Shown here one piece after another: positions 49,304 to 58,239 of a stretch of DNA of 64,000 nt; position 1 is the stretch's first letter, and every line of letters starts with the position of its first letter. Below the pieces are notes generated by a model, which was given only the letters and a program-made list of their open reading frames with translations, ran no database searches and was not told the DNA's origin. Made by a program: the position numbers and the translations under genes. Origin of the DNA: Microbacterium abyssi (lineage in GTDB: Bacteria > Actinomycetota > Actinomycetes > Actinomycetales > Microbacteriaceae); assembly GCF_015277895.1 (NCBI RefSeq), contig NZ_CP063815.1, positions 1,302,001 to 1,366,000 on the forward strand, given 5' to 3'.

Positions 49304-50713
49304 GTGCTTTCCCCTGCAGACTCGCTCGCCCCGGACTGGCTCGTCGTGCCCGACGACGCGAACGCCCTCGCGGACGGCGTGTGGCCGGCGTCCGCGGCGC
49401 GCGACGACCAGGGAGCGCTCACGCTCGGCGGGATGCCGGTGGCGCAGATCGTGCGCGCACACGGCACACCAGTGCTCGTGCTCGACGAGGACGCGGTGCG
49501 CGGCCGTGCCCGCGCCTTCCACGACGCGTTCACCGACGCCACCGCCGGGCACGGCGGCACGGCTCGTGTGTACTACGCCGGAAAGGCGTTCCTGTCCACG
49601 GCGGTCGCTTGCTGGGTCACCGAAGAGGGCTTGAACGTCGACGTCTGCACGCGCGGTGAGCTCGAGGTCGCGCTCGCCGCCGGCGTAGACCCCGCACGCA
49701 TCGGCTTCCACGGCAACAACAAGCTTCCCGGCGAGATCGAGCGCGCAGTGTCCGTGGGGGTCGGCACGATCATCGTCGACAGCGCGATCGAGATCGAGCG
49801 CGTCGCCGATACCGCCGAGCGGCTCGGCACCGTGCAGCGGGTGCTCGTGCGCGTCAACAGCGGCGTGCACGCCGAGACGCATGACTTCCTCGCCACGGCG
49901 CACGAGGATCAGAAGTTCGGCATGCCGTTCGCGGATGCCGAGACCGCCGTCGCCCGCATCCGCGAACTGCCGGGCCTCGAGTTCGTGGGTGTGCACTGCC
50001 ACATCGGCTCGCAGATCTTCGGCGTCGCCGGGTTCAGGGAGTCGGCCACCCGGGTGCTGGAGCTGCACGAGAAGCTGCGCGCAGGCGGCGAGGTTCCAAT
50101 GCTCAACCTGGGCGGAGGATTCGGGATCGCCTACACGAGCGTCGACGACCCGACGCCCATCGAGCAGCTCGCCTCCGAGATCGTCGATGTCGTCGCCGCT
50201 AGGTGCGCGGAGCGCGGCATCCCGTTGCCGATCCTGGCCTTCGAACCGGGGCGTGCGATCGTCGGCACCGCCGGCGTCACCCTCTACGAAATCGGCACGA
50301 CCAAGCCCGTGCGCCTGGGCTCCGGCGCGGAGCGGTTGTATGTCAGCGTCGACGGCGGCATGAGCGACAACGCCCGGCCCGCCCTGTACGGCGCGCAGTT
50401 CTCGGCGCGCATCGCCTCGCGAATCAGCACGGCAGAGCCCGCGCTTGCCCGTGTCGTCGGACGGCACTGCGAATCCGGTGACATCGTCGTCGACCACGAG
50501 TACCTCCCGGCCGACGTCGCCCCCGGCGATCTGCTCGCCGTTCCCGCCACCGGTGCGTACTGCGCGTCGCTTGCGAGCAACTACAACCACGTCCCCCGTC
50601 CCGCGGTCGTCGCAGTCTCCGGTGGCACCTCGCGCGTGATCGTTCGCGGCGAGACCATCGACGACCTGCTGGCACGGGATGCCGGGTTCACCCAGAACGA
50701 AGGAGCACGATGA
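49304..50713 (+). CDS. lysA: diaminopimelate decarboxylase
   Basis: Makes L-lysine from meso-diaminopimelate. It is a fold-III PLP enzyme of 469 residues. RVYYAGKAFLSTAVACWV near residue 92 contains the PLP lysine; HCHIGSQIFG, LNLGGGFGIAYT and EPGRAIVGTAGVTLYEIG bind PLP and substrate; GRHCESGDIV supplies the cysteine from the neighbouring subunit. The GTG at 49304 is chosen because the protein then begins VLSPADSLAPDWLVVPDDA like the family; an ATG at 49211 is possible but lies upstream of the promoter hexamer. The stop overlaps hom by ATGA. Confidence 0.94.
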   Translation: MLSPADSLAPDWLVVPDDANALADGVWPASAARDDQGALTLGGMPVAQIVRAHGTPVLVLDEDAVRGRARAFHDAFTDATAGHGGTARVYYAGKAFLSTAVACWVTEEGLNVDVCTRGELEVALAAGVDPARIGFHGNNKLPGEIERAVSVGVGTIIVDSAIEIERVADTAERLGTVQRVLVRVNSGVHAETHDFLATAHEDQKFGMPFADAETAVARIRELPGLEFVGVHCHIGSQIFGVAGFRESATRVLELHEKLRAGGEVPMLNLGGGFGIAYTSVDDPTPIEQLASEIVDVVAARCAERGIPLPILAFEPGRAIVGTAGVTLYEIGTTKPVRLGSGAERLYVSVDGGMSDNARPALYGAQFSARIASRISTAEPALARVVGRHCESGDIVVDHEYLPADVAPGDLLAVPATGAYCASLASNYNHVPRPAVVAVSGGTSRVIVRGETIDDLLARDAGFTQNEGAR

Positions 50714-52032
50714 CCCAGCCCCGATCGAGCGATCAGTACCGACGACTGCGGGTGGCGCTTCTCGGCGCCGGCGCCGTGGGCTCGCAGGTCGCCGACCTGC
50801 TTCTCCGCCACGGCGACGAGCTGGCCGACCGCGCCGGCGCATCACTGGAACTCGCCGGAATCGCCGTTCGCGATGTGGATGCCAAGCGCGACGTGGAGCT
50901 TCCCAGGGAGCTGTTCACCACGGACGCCGAGAGCCTCATCGTCGGCAGCGACATCGTCATCGAGCTCATGGGCGGCATCGAGCCGGCGAAGAGCAACCTG
51001 CTGCTCGCGCTGAACTCCGGCGCCGATGTCGTTACAGCCAACAAGGCGCTGCTCGCGACACACGGCACCGAACTCTTCGAGGCTGCTGATCAGGTCGGAG
51101 CCTCGGTGTACTACGAGGCGGCGGCCGCCGGCGCGATCCCGATCATCCGTCCGCTGCGCGACTCGCTCGCCGGCGACCGCGTCGTGCGCATCATGGGAAT
51201 CGTCAACGGCACGACGAACTACATCCTCGACCGCATGGACACCGAGGGAGCCGACTTCGCCGAGGTACTCGCCGACGCTCAGCGGCTGGGCTACGCGGAG
51301 GCCGATCCCACCGCGGACGTCGAGGGGTTCGACGCGGCGCAGAAGGCGGCGATCCTGGCATCCCTCGCGTTCCACACCGCGGTGCCGCTCGACGCGGTGC
51401 ACCGCGAGGGCATCACCTCGATCACCCCGTCGATGATCGAGGAGGCGCGCGCCGCCGGCTTCGTCATCAAACTGCTCGCGGTGTGCGAGCGCATCACGGT
51501 CGACGGCTCCGAGTCGATCTCGGTGCGGGTCTACCCGGCGCTCGTCTCGCGTACGCACCCGCTCGCCTCGGTGCACGGCGCGAACAACGCCGTGTTCGTC
51601 GAGGCCGAGGCCGCCGGGTCGCTGATGTTCTACGGTGCGGGCGCCGGTGGCGTCCAGACCGCTTCCGCCGTGCTCGGTGACGTGGTCTCCGCCGCGCGCC
51701 GCCACATCGCCGGCGGCGTGGGAGTGGGGGAGTCCACGCGGGCGAACCTGCCCACCGTACCGATCGGGCACGTGATCACCCGCTATCAGATCACTCTCGA
51801 GGTGGACGACCAGCCCGGCGTCCTCGCAACCGTCGCCGGCATCCTCTCCGAAGGCGGCGTCTCGGTCGCGACGGTCGTGCAGACGGTCGAGAGCGAGGAC
51901 GGTGCTACGGCTCGGCTCATCATCGGCACGCATCGTGCGGCCGAGCAGGCGCTGAGCGACACCGTCGAGGCGCTCGCCGCGAGCGATGTCGTGGAGCGGG
52001 TCGTCTCCGTGCTGCGCGTGGAAGGCGAGTGA
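50710..52032 (+). CDS. hom: homoserine dehydrogenase
   Basis: Reduces aspartate semialdehyde to homoserine, the branch point to threonine and methionine. It has 440 residues: NAD(P) loop VALLGAGAVGSQVADLL near residue 16, catalytic region YYEAAAAGAIPIIRPLRDSLAGDRVVRIMGIVNGTTNYILDRM near 135, and a C-terminal ACT domain (ITLEVDDQPGVLATVAGILSEGGVSVATVVQ) for feedback inhibition, probably by threonine. It is coupled to lysA and thrB by overlapping stop-start codons. It feeds metX and thrB/thrC. Confidence 0.96.
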   Translation: MTQPRSSDQYRRLRVALLGAGAVGSQVADLLLRHGDELADRAGASLELAGIAVRDVDAKRDVELPRELFTTDAESLIVGSDIVIELMGGIEPAKSNLLLALNSGADVVTANKALLATHGTELFEAADQVGASVYYEAAAAGAIPIIRPLRDSLAGDRVVRIMGIVNGTTNYILDRMDTEGADFAEVLADAQRLGYAEADPTADVEGFDAAQKAAILASLAFHTAVPLDAVHREGITSITPSMIEEARAAGFVIKLLAVCERITVDGSESISVRVYPALVSRTHPLASVHGANNAVFVEAEAAGSLMFYGAGAGGVQTASAVLGDVVSAARRHIAGGVGVGESTRANLPTVPIGHVITRYQITLEVDDQPGVLATVAGILSEGGVSVATVVQTVESEDGATARLIIGTHRAAEQALSDTVEALAASDVVERVVSVLRVEGE

Positions 52033-52958
52033 TGGAAGGGCGCACCGTCCTGGTGCAGGTGCCGGCCACGAGCGCGAATCTCGGGCCCGGCTTCGACACC
52101 CTCGGGCTCGCGCTCAGCGTCTACGACGAGCTGACGGTCACAGCGCTGGACGACGACCGCCTCGAGATCGAGGTCACCGGCTCGGGAGCCTCGGAGATCG
52201 CCCGCGACGAGTCGAACCTCGTTGTACGATCCATCGACCACGTGTACAAGGACGCCGGTCGGGAGATGCCGGGGCTGCGGATCATCGCCCGCAACGGCGT
52301 GCCGCACGGCCGCGGGCTCGGCTCGTCCGGCGCCGCCGTCACCGCCGGCGTGCTGGCAGCGAAGGGCCTGCTCGCCGGCGACGTCGAATTCTCCGACACT
52401 GATCTGCTGCGTCTGGCGACCGAGCTGGAGGGCCACCCCGACAACGTCGCGCCCGCGCTGTTCGGCGGTCTCACCATCGCCTGGACCGGAGAGAACGGCC
52501 CGCAGCACAAGAAGCTGCTCGTGCATCGGGGCGTGGCACCGCTGGTGCTGGTGCCGGAGCGGACCATGTCGACGACACTCGCGCGGTCGCTGCAGCCGCC
52601 GCACGTCTCGCGCGAGGACGCCGTGTTCAACGTCTCGCGCTCGGCGCTGCTGATCGCGGCGCTCACGCAGAGCCCCGAGCTGCTCCTGGACGCCACGGCG
52701 GATCGCCTCCACCAGGACTACCGCGCCGAGGCCATGCCGGAGACCCACACGCTCGTTCAGGCGCTGCGCGCTGCCGGTTTCGCCGCGGTCGTCTCCGGAG
52801 CGGGGCCGAGCGTGCTCGTCCTCGCGGACGGCCCCGGCGCGCGTCAGGGTGCCGTAGAGCTCGCCGAATCCGTGACCGACACCCCGTGGGAAGGCCTCAT
52901 GCTGGCCGTCGATGTGCGTGGTGGTACAATAAGGGAACGAGCGGAGGGCTCCACGTAG
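52032..52958 (+). CDS. thrB: homoserine kinase
   Basis: Phosphorylates homoserine for threonine synthase. It is a GHMP kinase of 308 residues: VPATSANLGPGFDTLGLALS near residue 9, the ATP loop PHGRGLGSSGAAVTAGVLA near 95, GHPDNVAPALFGG, and SGAGPSVLVLADG near 255. The start ATG 52032 uses the last base of the hom stop (TGATG). The end of the gene contains a TACAAT hexamer that probably drives rho. Confidence 0.95.
   Translation: MEGRTVLVQVPATSANLGPGFDTLGLALSVYDELTVTALDDDRLEIEVTGSGASEIARDESNLVVRSIDHVYKDAGREMPGLRIIARNGVPHGRGLGSSGAAVTAGVLAAKGLLAGDVEFSDTDLLRLATELEGHPDNVAPALFGGLTIAWTGENGPQHKKLLVHRGVAPLVLVPERTMSTTLARSLQPPHVSREDAVFNVSRSALLIAALTQSPELLLDATADRLHQDYRAEAMPETHTLVQALRAAGFAAVVSGAGPSVLVLADGPGARQGAVELAESVTDTPWEGLMLAVDVRGGTIRERAEGST
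52925..52930 (+). promoter_or_regulatory. -10 hexamer for rho inside the end of thrB
   Basis: TACAAT is the best match to TATAAT near rho. It predicts a start around 52937 and an untranslated leader of about 190 bases. Confidence 0.5.
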
Positions 52959-53125
52959 TTTCGTGAATCTGGCCCCCATCGCAATTCTGCGAGATCCGCA
53001 CGCAACCCCCAGAACTGATTTCCAGGTTCTGGCTGGCGGGCGCAAAGCGTCTGTCCGTGCGATCGCGCGCAGCACCCGTTGTGCGCGAGACACGCTCATT
53101 TCCCACGACATATAAGGGAGTACTC
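52959..53125 (+). promoter_or_regulatory. structured leader of rho
   Basis: A 167-base spacer without a gene. It contains a stem CCAGAAC/GTTCTGG (53009-53015 with 53026-53032) and a second, GCAC/GTGC extended by three pairs past a bulged A (53068-53075 with 53081-53087). Leaders of rho are known to mediate autoregulation in other bacteria; a similar role is inferred. The ribosome site AAGGGAG lies before GTG 53126. Confidence 0.45.
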
Positions 53126-55093
53126 GTGGAGAATTTCTCCGAGACCCAGAACGACCAGGCGGCACCCGTCGCCGAGGCGCCCGCTGCCGAAGCCGCAGCG
53201 GCCGAGACGACCGCACCGCGCAAGCGCGCACCGCGCAGGGCGAGCACGGCCACCGCCGCTGCCAAGGCCGAGCAGGCGCAGGCCGCTGAGGCGTCTCCTG
53301 ACGCCGTGGCGGCTGGCGATGCACCGGCCGCCGACGCGGCTCCCGCAGAGGCGGCCGCGCCGAAGGCGAAGGCTCCGCGCCGCAGCCGTGCCAAGAAGGC
53401 GGACGCCGAGGCTGCTCCGACCGAGACGGACACCACGGCAGCAGCATCCGATACGGCGGCATCCGACACGGCGGACGCACCTGCAGAGGCAGCGCCCAAG
53501 ACGACCGGCCGAGGCCGCCGTCCCAAGAAGGCCGACCAGGCCCCGGCCGATGAGAAGCCCGCCGAAGCATCCGCAGACGAGAAGCCCGCGGCCGACGCCT
53601 CGGCCGATGCCGACGCGAAGCGCACGCAGAAGCCCGAGAAGGCCAAGGGCGACAAGGGCGCGCAGTCCGAGAAGGCCGAGCAGCCGCAGACCGAGTCCGA
53701 CGGCGACGCGGGCGACGGTGAAGAGGGCTCCGGCCGCAGCCGCAGCCGTAACCGCAGCCGTAACCGCGGTCGCGGCCAGAACGGCTCGCAGAACGGCCAG
53801 GACACGCAGCAGAGCACCGTCTCGGACGACGACGGCAATGGGCGCGGCCGCCAGCGCAACAAGCGCCGCAGCGGCACAGGTGCAGCAGACGAGTTCGAGA
53901 CCGAGATCGGCGAGGACGACGTCCTCATCCCGATCGCCGGCATCCTCGACGTGCTCGACAACTACGCGTTCGTGCGGACCACCGGCTACCTCGCCGGCGC
54001 CAGCGACGTGTACGTTTCGCTCGGCCAGGTGAAGAAGTACAACCTGCGCAAGGGCGACGCGATCGTCGGCGCCATCAAGCAGCCCCGTGAGGGCGAGCAG
54101 CAGGGACGCCAGAAGTACAACGCACTGGTCAAGGTCGACTCGATCAACGGCCTGTCCGTCGACGACGCCGCCACCCGCGTCGAGTTCGGCAAGCTGACGC
54201 CGCTGTACCCGCAGGAGCGTCTGCGCCTGGAGACCGCGCCTGAGAAGCTCACGCAGCGCATCATCGATCTGGTCGCCCCGATCGGCAAGGGTCAGCGCGG
54301 CCTCATCGTCGCGCCTCCCAAGGCCGGCAAGACCATCGTGCTGCAGCAGATCGCGAACGCGATCGCGCAGAACAACCCCGAGGTCCACCTCATGGTCGTG
54401 CTCGTCGACGAGCGCCCCGAAGAGGTCACCGACATGGAGCGCACTGTCAAGGGCGAGGTCATCGCCTCGACGTTCGATCGCCCGGCCGAGGACCACACCA
54501 CGGTCGCCGAGCTCGCCATCGAGCGCGCCAAGCGCCTGGTGGAGCTCGGCCGCGACGTCGTCGTGCTGCTCGACTCGATCACCCGTCTCGGACGCGCCTA
54601 CAACATCGCCACGCCCACCTCGGGCCGCGTGCTCACCGGTGGCGTCGATGCTGCGGCTCTCTACCCGCCGAAGCGCTTCTTCGGTGCCGCGCGCAACATC
54701 GAGAACGGCGGATCGCTCACGATCCTCGCCACCGCTCTCGTCGAGACCGGCTCCAAGATGGACGAGGTCATCTTCGAGGAGTTCAAGGGCACCGGCAACA
54801 GCGAGCTGCGCCTTTCGCGTTCGCTCGCCGATAAGCGCATCTTCCCCGCCGTCGACGTCAACGCGTCGTCCACGCGCCGCGAGGAGATGCTGCTGTCGCA
54901 GGACGAGGTCAAGATCACCTGGAAGCTGCGCCGCGCCCTCGCCGGCCTCGACACCCAGCAGGCCCTGGAGGTCGTGCTCGGGAAGCTCAAGGAGACGCAG
55001 TCGAACGTCGAGTTCCTCGTGCAGATGCAGAAGTCGATGCCCGCTCCCGCGGCCGGTGGCTCCAGCCACAGCCACGAGAACAGCATCCGCTGA
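53126..55093 (+). CDS. rho: transcription termination factor Rho
   Basis: A hexameric RNA-dependent ATPase that ends transcription. It has 655 residues. About 1-265 is a low-complexity region: Ala/Glu/Lys-rich, then an Arg/Asn/Gly-rich part (RNRSRNRGRGQNG). The usual N-terminal Rho_N helical motif is not recognisable. The cold-shock-like primary RNA site follows (LIPIAGILDVLDNYAFVRTTGYLAG, near 275), then Walker A APPKAGKT near 395, Walker B VVVLLDSITRLGRAYN near 470 and the R-loop KGTGNSELRL near 560. The GTG start has the site AAGGGAG 6 bases upstream. prfA follows after 18 bases. Confidence 0.96.
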   Translation: MENFSETQNDQAAPVAEAPAAEAAAAETTAPRKRAPRRASTATAAAKAEQAQAAEASPDAVAAGDAPAADAAPAEAAAPKAKAPRRSRAKKADAEAAPTETDTTAAASDTAASDTADAPAEAAPKTTGRGRRPKKADQAPADEKPAEASADEKPAADASADADAKRTQKPEKAKGDKGAQSEKAEQPQTESDGDAGDGEEGSGRSRSRNRSRNRGRGQNGSQNGQDTQQSTVSDDDGNGRGRQRNKRRSGTGAADEFETEIGEDDVLIPIAGILDVLDNYAFVRTTGYLAGASDVYVSLGQVKKYNLRKGDAIVGAIKQPREGEQQGRQKYNALVKVDSINGLSVDDAATRVEFGKLTPLYPQERLRLETAPEKLTQRIIDLVAPIGKGQRGLIVAPPKAGKTIVLQQIANAIAQNNPEVHLMVVLVDERPEEVTDMERTVKGEVIASTFDRPAEDHTTVAELAIERAKRLVELGRDVVVLLDSITRLGRAYNIATPTSGRVLTGGVDAAALYPPKRFFGAARNIENGGSLTILATALVETGSKMDEVIFEEFKGTGNSELRLSRSLADKRIFPAVDVNASSTRREEMLLSQDEVKITWKLRRALAGLDTQQALEVVLGKLKETQSNVEFLVQMQKSMPAPAAGGSSHSHENSIR

Positions 55094-55111
55094 TCTGACC
55101 GGAGCAGACGC

Positions 55112-56191
55112 GTGTTCGAGTCCGTCAAGGCACTCATCGACGAACACCGCCGGGTGCAGGAGGAGCTCTCCGACCCGGCGGTGCACGCCGACGCCGCCCG
55201 CGCGAAGCGCGTCAATCGCCGCTACGCCGAGCTGAGTCGGATCGTCGCCGCGCATGACGCGTGGATCGCGGCATCCGACGATCTCGACGCGGCTCGCGAG
55301 CTCGCGAAGGATGACACCGCGTTCGCCGAGGAGATCCCCGCGCTCGAGGAGAACGTGGCGCAGACTCAGGAGCGGCTGCGGCGACTCCTGATCCCGCGCG
55401 ACCCCGACGATGCCCGGGACGTGATCCTCGAGATCAAGGGCGGCGAGGGCGGCGCCGAGAGCGCGCTGTTCGCCGCGGATCTACTGCGGATGTACATGCA
55501 GTACGCCGCGCACAAGGGCTGGAAGACTGAGCTGCTGGAGCGCAACGAGTCCGATCTCGGCGGCTACAAGGATGTTCAGATCGCGATCAAGGGCTCCTCG
55601 TCGGACCCGGCGCAGGGTGTCTGGGCGCACTTGAAGTACGAGGGCGGGGTGCACCGCGTGCAGCGCGTGCCCGCAACCGAGTCGCAGGGTCGGATCCACA
55701 CCTCGACCACGGGCGTGCTGGTGTTCCCCGAGGTCGACGAGCCCGAAGAGGTCGCGATCAGCCAGAACGACCTCAAGATCGACGTGTACCGCTCTTCCGG
55801 ACCGGGCGGTCAGTCCGTGAACACCACCGACTCGGCAGTGCGCATCACCCACCTTCCGACCGGCATCGTCGTCTCGATGCAGAATGAGAAGTCGCAGCTG
55901 CAGAACCGTGAGGCGGCCATGCGGGTGCTGCGGGCGAGGATCCTCGCCAAGCAGCAGGAGGAGCTCGACGCTGCAGCATCCGACGCACGGAAATCACAGA
56001 TCCGCGGCATGGACCGCTCAGAGCGCATCCGCACTTACAACTTCCCGGAGAACCGCATCGCGGATCACCGGACCGGGTACAAGGCGTACAACCTCGACCA
56101 GGTGATGGACGGCGCTCTGGATCCTCTGATCGAATCGGCGATCCTCGCCGATGAGGAAGCGCGCCTGGCCGCTGTCGGGCAGGATTCCTGA
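55112..56191 (+). CDS. prfA: peptide chain release factor 1
   Basis: Reads UAA and UAG stop codons and triggers peptide release. It has 359 residues. The codon-recognition motif is PAT in [15 protein letters not shown] near residue 190, which identifies RF1 rather than RF2. The catalytic GGQ is in [24 protein letters not shown] near 230. The GTG start is 18 bases after rho with a GGAG site. Its glutamine would be methylated by PrmC, encoded 2 kb downstream. Confidence 0.96.
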   Translation: MFESVKALIDEHRRVQEELSDPAVHADAARAKRVNRRYAELSRIVAAHDAWIAASDDLDAARELAKDDTAFAEEIPALEENVAQTQERLRRLLIPRDPDDARDVILEIKGGEGGAESALFAADLLRMYMQYAAHKGWKTELLERNESDLGGYKDVQIAIKGSSSDPAQGVWAHLKYEGGVHRVQRVPATESQGRIHTSTTGVLVFPEVDEPEEVAISQNDLKIDVYRSSGPGGQSVNTTDSAVRITHLPTGIVVSMQNEKSQLQNREAAMRVLRARILAKQQEELDAAASDARKSQIRGMDRSERIRTYNFPENRIADHRTGYKAYNLDQVMDGALDPLIESAILADEEARLAAVGQDS

Positions 56192-56196
56192 CGCAC

Positions 56197-56202
56197 TATG
56201 CT
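56197..56202 (+). promoter_or_regulatory. -10 hexamer, leaderless GTG start for the holin-family gene
   Basis: TATGCT ends 6 bases before GTG 56209. Confidence 0.5.
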
Positions 56203-56208
56203 CAGGGC

Positions 56209-56610
56209 GTGATCACGTTCCTGTTCCGCACCGTCATGTACCTCGCCTCCGCGGGGCTCGGTCTCATCGTGGCCGACCTGGCCCTCGAGGGGTTCCGAAT
56301 CCAGTGGAACCAGTGGTGGGGATTCGTGATCTGCATCGTGATCTTCGCGATCCTGCAGAGCGTGCTGAGTCCGTGGATCGCCAAGCTCGCCGACCGCTAC
56401 GCACCGGTGCTGCTGGGCGGCATCGGGATCTTCTCCACGCTGATCGCGCTGATAGTCGTCGTGCTGCTCCCGATCGGGGGTCTGCGCATCACAGATGCCG
56501 CCGGCTGGATCCTGGGCTCCGTAATCGTCTGGCTCATCACGGCGCTCGGCTCGGTGCTGCTGCCGCTGATCTTCCTCAAGCGCGAGGCGAAAGAGAGGCG
56601 CGGGCGGTGA
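56209..56610 (+). CDS. small membrane protein, phage-holin-like (DUF4383-type four-helix)
   Basis: A 133-residue protein with four hydrophobic helices (VMYLASAGLGLIVADLAL, WWGFVICIVIFAILQSVL, GIFSTLIALIVVVLLPIGGL, WILGSVIVWLITALGSVLLPLIFL) and a basic tail REAKERRGR. It belongs to the group called phage holin family IV or mycobacterial small membrane proteins; there is no phage gene near it, so lysis is unlikely. Function unknown. Confidence 0.7.
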   Translation: MITFLFRTVMYLASAGLGLIVADLALEGFRIQWNQWWGFVICIVIFAILQSVLSPWIAKLADRYAPVLLGGIGIFSTLIALIVVVLLPIGGLRITDAAGWILGSVIVWLITALGSVLLPLIFLKREAKERRGR

Positions 56611-56614
56611 CGGC

Positions 56615-57187
56615 TCAGATCGAGTAGTCCGACGCGAGACGGAGGTCGCTGAAGTCGTCGTGGCCGCGCCGCTTGCGTGCGCGCGCCGGCACGCCGGTGA
56701 GGATGCTGTCCTCCGGCGCATCCTTCGTGACGACGGCGTTCGCGCCCACCACGGTGTTGCGACCGACCGTGATGGGGCCGAGGATCTTCGCGCCGGCGCC
56801 GACGACGACGCCGTTCGCGAGAGTGGGATGCCGCTTCCCGGTGTCGTCGCGGGTGCGTCCGCCGAGCGTGACCCCGTGGTAAAGCATGACGTCATCGCCG
56901 ACCTCGGCGGTCTCGCCGATCACGACGCCGGAGCCGTGGTCGATGAAGAATCGTCGGCCGATCTTCGCCCCTGGGTGGATCTCGATGCCGGTCACCGCCC
57001 GCGCGATCTGTGAGTTCGCCCGCGCGAGGAAGCGCAGCCCGCGGCGCCACAGGGCGTGCGAGGCACGGTGCGCCCAGATCGCGTGCAGGCCTGGGTAGAG
57101 CAACGCGACCTCGAGCCCGGTGCGCGCGGCGGGATCGCGCAGGCGCGCGGCGGCGATGTCCTCGCGCATTCGCGAGATCGGTCTCAT
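56615..57187 (-). CDS. cysE: serine O-acetyltransferase
   Basis: Makes O-acetylserine for cysteine synthesis. It has 190 residues of the short EpsC type. The hexapeptide-repeat left-handed beta helix covers most of the protein ([44 protein letters not shown] near residue 67-110), with catalytic His in FIDHGSG and MLYHGVT. The start [14 protein letters not shown] lies 8 bases after the cysK stop, so cysK-cysE form an operon and enzyme complex. Confidence 0.95.
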   Translation of the reverse strand: MRPISRMREDIAAARLRDPAARTGLEVALLYPGLHAIWAHRASHALWRRGLRFLARANSQIARAVTGIEIHPGAKIGRRFFIDHGSGVVIGETAEVGDDVMLYHGVTLGGRTRDDTGKRHPTLANGVVVGAGAKILGPITVGRNTVVGANAVVTKDAPEDSILTGVPARARKRRGHDDFSDLRLASDYSI

Positions 57188-57195
57188 CTGCGGGT

Positions 57196-58134
57196 TCAGC
57201 TCTCGCGCAGATCCTCGAACAGAGCCGTGGAGATGTAGCGCTCACCGGTGTCAGGCATCACGACGACGATGGTCTTCCCGTCGTTCTCGGGACGCGCGGC
57301 GACCTGCAGTGCGGCCGAAAGGGCCGCTCCCGAGGACATGCCGACCAGCAGGCCTTCCGAGCTCGCGAGCTCGCGGGCGAGGCGCAGTGACTCGGCGAAC
57401 TCGACGGCGATGACCTCGTCGAGCACGTCGCGGTCGAGCACGTCGGGGACGAAATTCGGCCCGATGCCCTGGATCTTGTGTGGCCCGGGGTGCCCCTCCG
57501 AGAGTACGGGGGAGTCCTTCGGCTCGACGGCGATCACCTGCACGTCGGGCTTCGCCGCCTTCAGTGCCTGGCCGGTGCCGGTGACGGTTCCGCCGGTGCC
57601 TACGCCGGCGACGAAGATGTCGACGTCGCCGTCGGTGTCGCGCAGGATCTCCTGCGCTGTGGTCTCACGGTGGATCTGCGGGTTGGCGGCGTTCTCGAAC
57701 TGCTTGATCCAGACGGCGCCGGGCGTCTCGGCGACGATCTTCTTGGTCTCCTCGATCGCGCCGCTCATGCCCTTGGTCGGGTCGGTGAGGACGATCTCCG
57801 CGCCGAACGCCTTCAGTAGCACCCGACGCTCCTTCGACATCGAGGCGGGCATCGTGAGGATGACCTTGTAGCCGCGCGCAGCGCCCACCATCGCCAGGGC
57901 GATTCCGGTGTTGCCGCTGGTGGACTCGACGATCGTGCCGCCCGGCTTGAGCTCACCGGATGCCTCGGCGGCGTTGATCATCGCGATGCCGATGCGGTCC
58001 TTCACGCTGGATGCCGGGTTGTAGTACTCGAGTTTCGCGAGAACGGTGGCCCCGACACCCTCGGTGACGCGGTTGAGGCGAACCAGCGGCGTGTTGCCGA
58101 AGGCGGTCGTGATGTCGTTGTGGATGCCGGACAT
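57196..58134 (-). CDS. cysK: cysteine synthase A
   Basis: A PLP enzyme making cysteine from O-acetylserine and sulfide. It has 312 residues. [22 protein letters not shown] near residue 34 has the PLP lysine, [22 protein letters not shown] the substrate loop, and [18 protein letters not shown] the phosphate loop near 172. The C-terminus binds CysE in the complex. A -10-like TAGGCT lies about 35 bases upstream. The pair is inserted between prfA and prmC, which are often neighbours. Confidence 0.95.
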   Translation of the reverse strand: MSGIHNDITTAFGNTPLVRLNRVTEGVGATVLAKLEYYNPASSVKDRIGIAMINAAEASGELKPGGTIVESTSGNTGIALAMVGAARGYKVILTMPASMSKERRVLLKAFGAEIVLTDPTKGMSGAIEETKKIVAETPGAVWIKQFENAANPQIHRETTAQEILRDTDGDVDIFVAGVGTGGTVTGTGQALKAAKPDVQVIAVEPKDSPVLSEGHPGPHKIQGIGPNFVPDVLDRDVLDEVIAVEFAESLRLARELASSEGLLVGMSSGAALSAALQVAARPENDGKTIVVVMPDTGERYISTALFEDLRES

Positions 58135-58168
58135 AGCTGGCCTTTCGCTCGCGGAACGGTGCCTTCAC

Positions 58169-58174
58169 AGCCTA
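58169..58174 (-). promoter_or_regulatory. -10 hexamer for cysK-cysE
   Basis: TAGGCT on the minus strand, 34 bases before ATG 58134, with GAAAGG as ribosome site between. Confidence 0.45.
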
Positions 58175-58227
58175 TCGAGCGGATGCGGGACAGGGGCCAA
58201 TGTGACAGGAGGCGCTCGGCGACGACG

Positions 58228-58233
58228 TACGCT
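58228..58233 (+). promoter_or_regulatory. -10 hexamer, leaderless start for prmC
   Basis: TACGCT ends 6 bases before ATG 58240; the spacer is GAGGGG. Confidence 0.5.
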
Positions 58234-58239
58234 GAGGGG

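Noticed and set aside
48101..50845. 914-residue open frame on the minus strand running through lysA into the BrkB gene
   Set aside because: Only the last 353 residues have family features; the upstream part is antisense to lysA and the promoter region. The true start is ATG 49162.
53096..55255. 719-residue open frame opposite rho
   Set aside because: Antisense of the low-complexity rho arm and the ATPase domain; no motif of its own.
56209..56610. Prophage remnant suggested by the holin-like membrane protein
   Set aside because: No integrase, capsid, lysin or att repeat is nearby, and the flanks are core genes.
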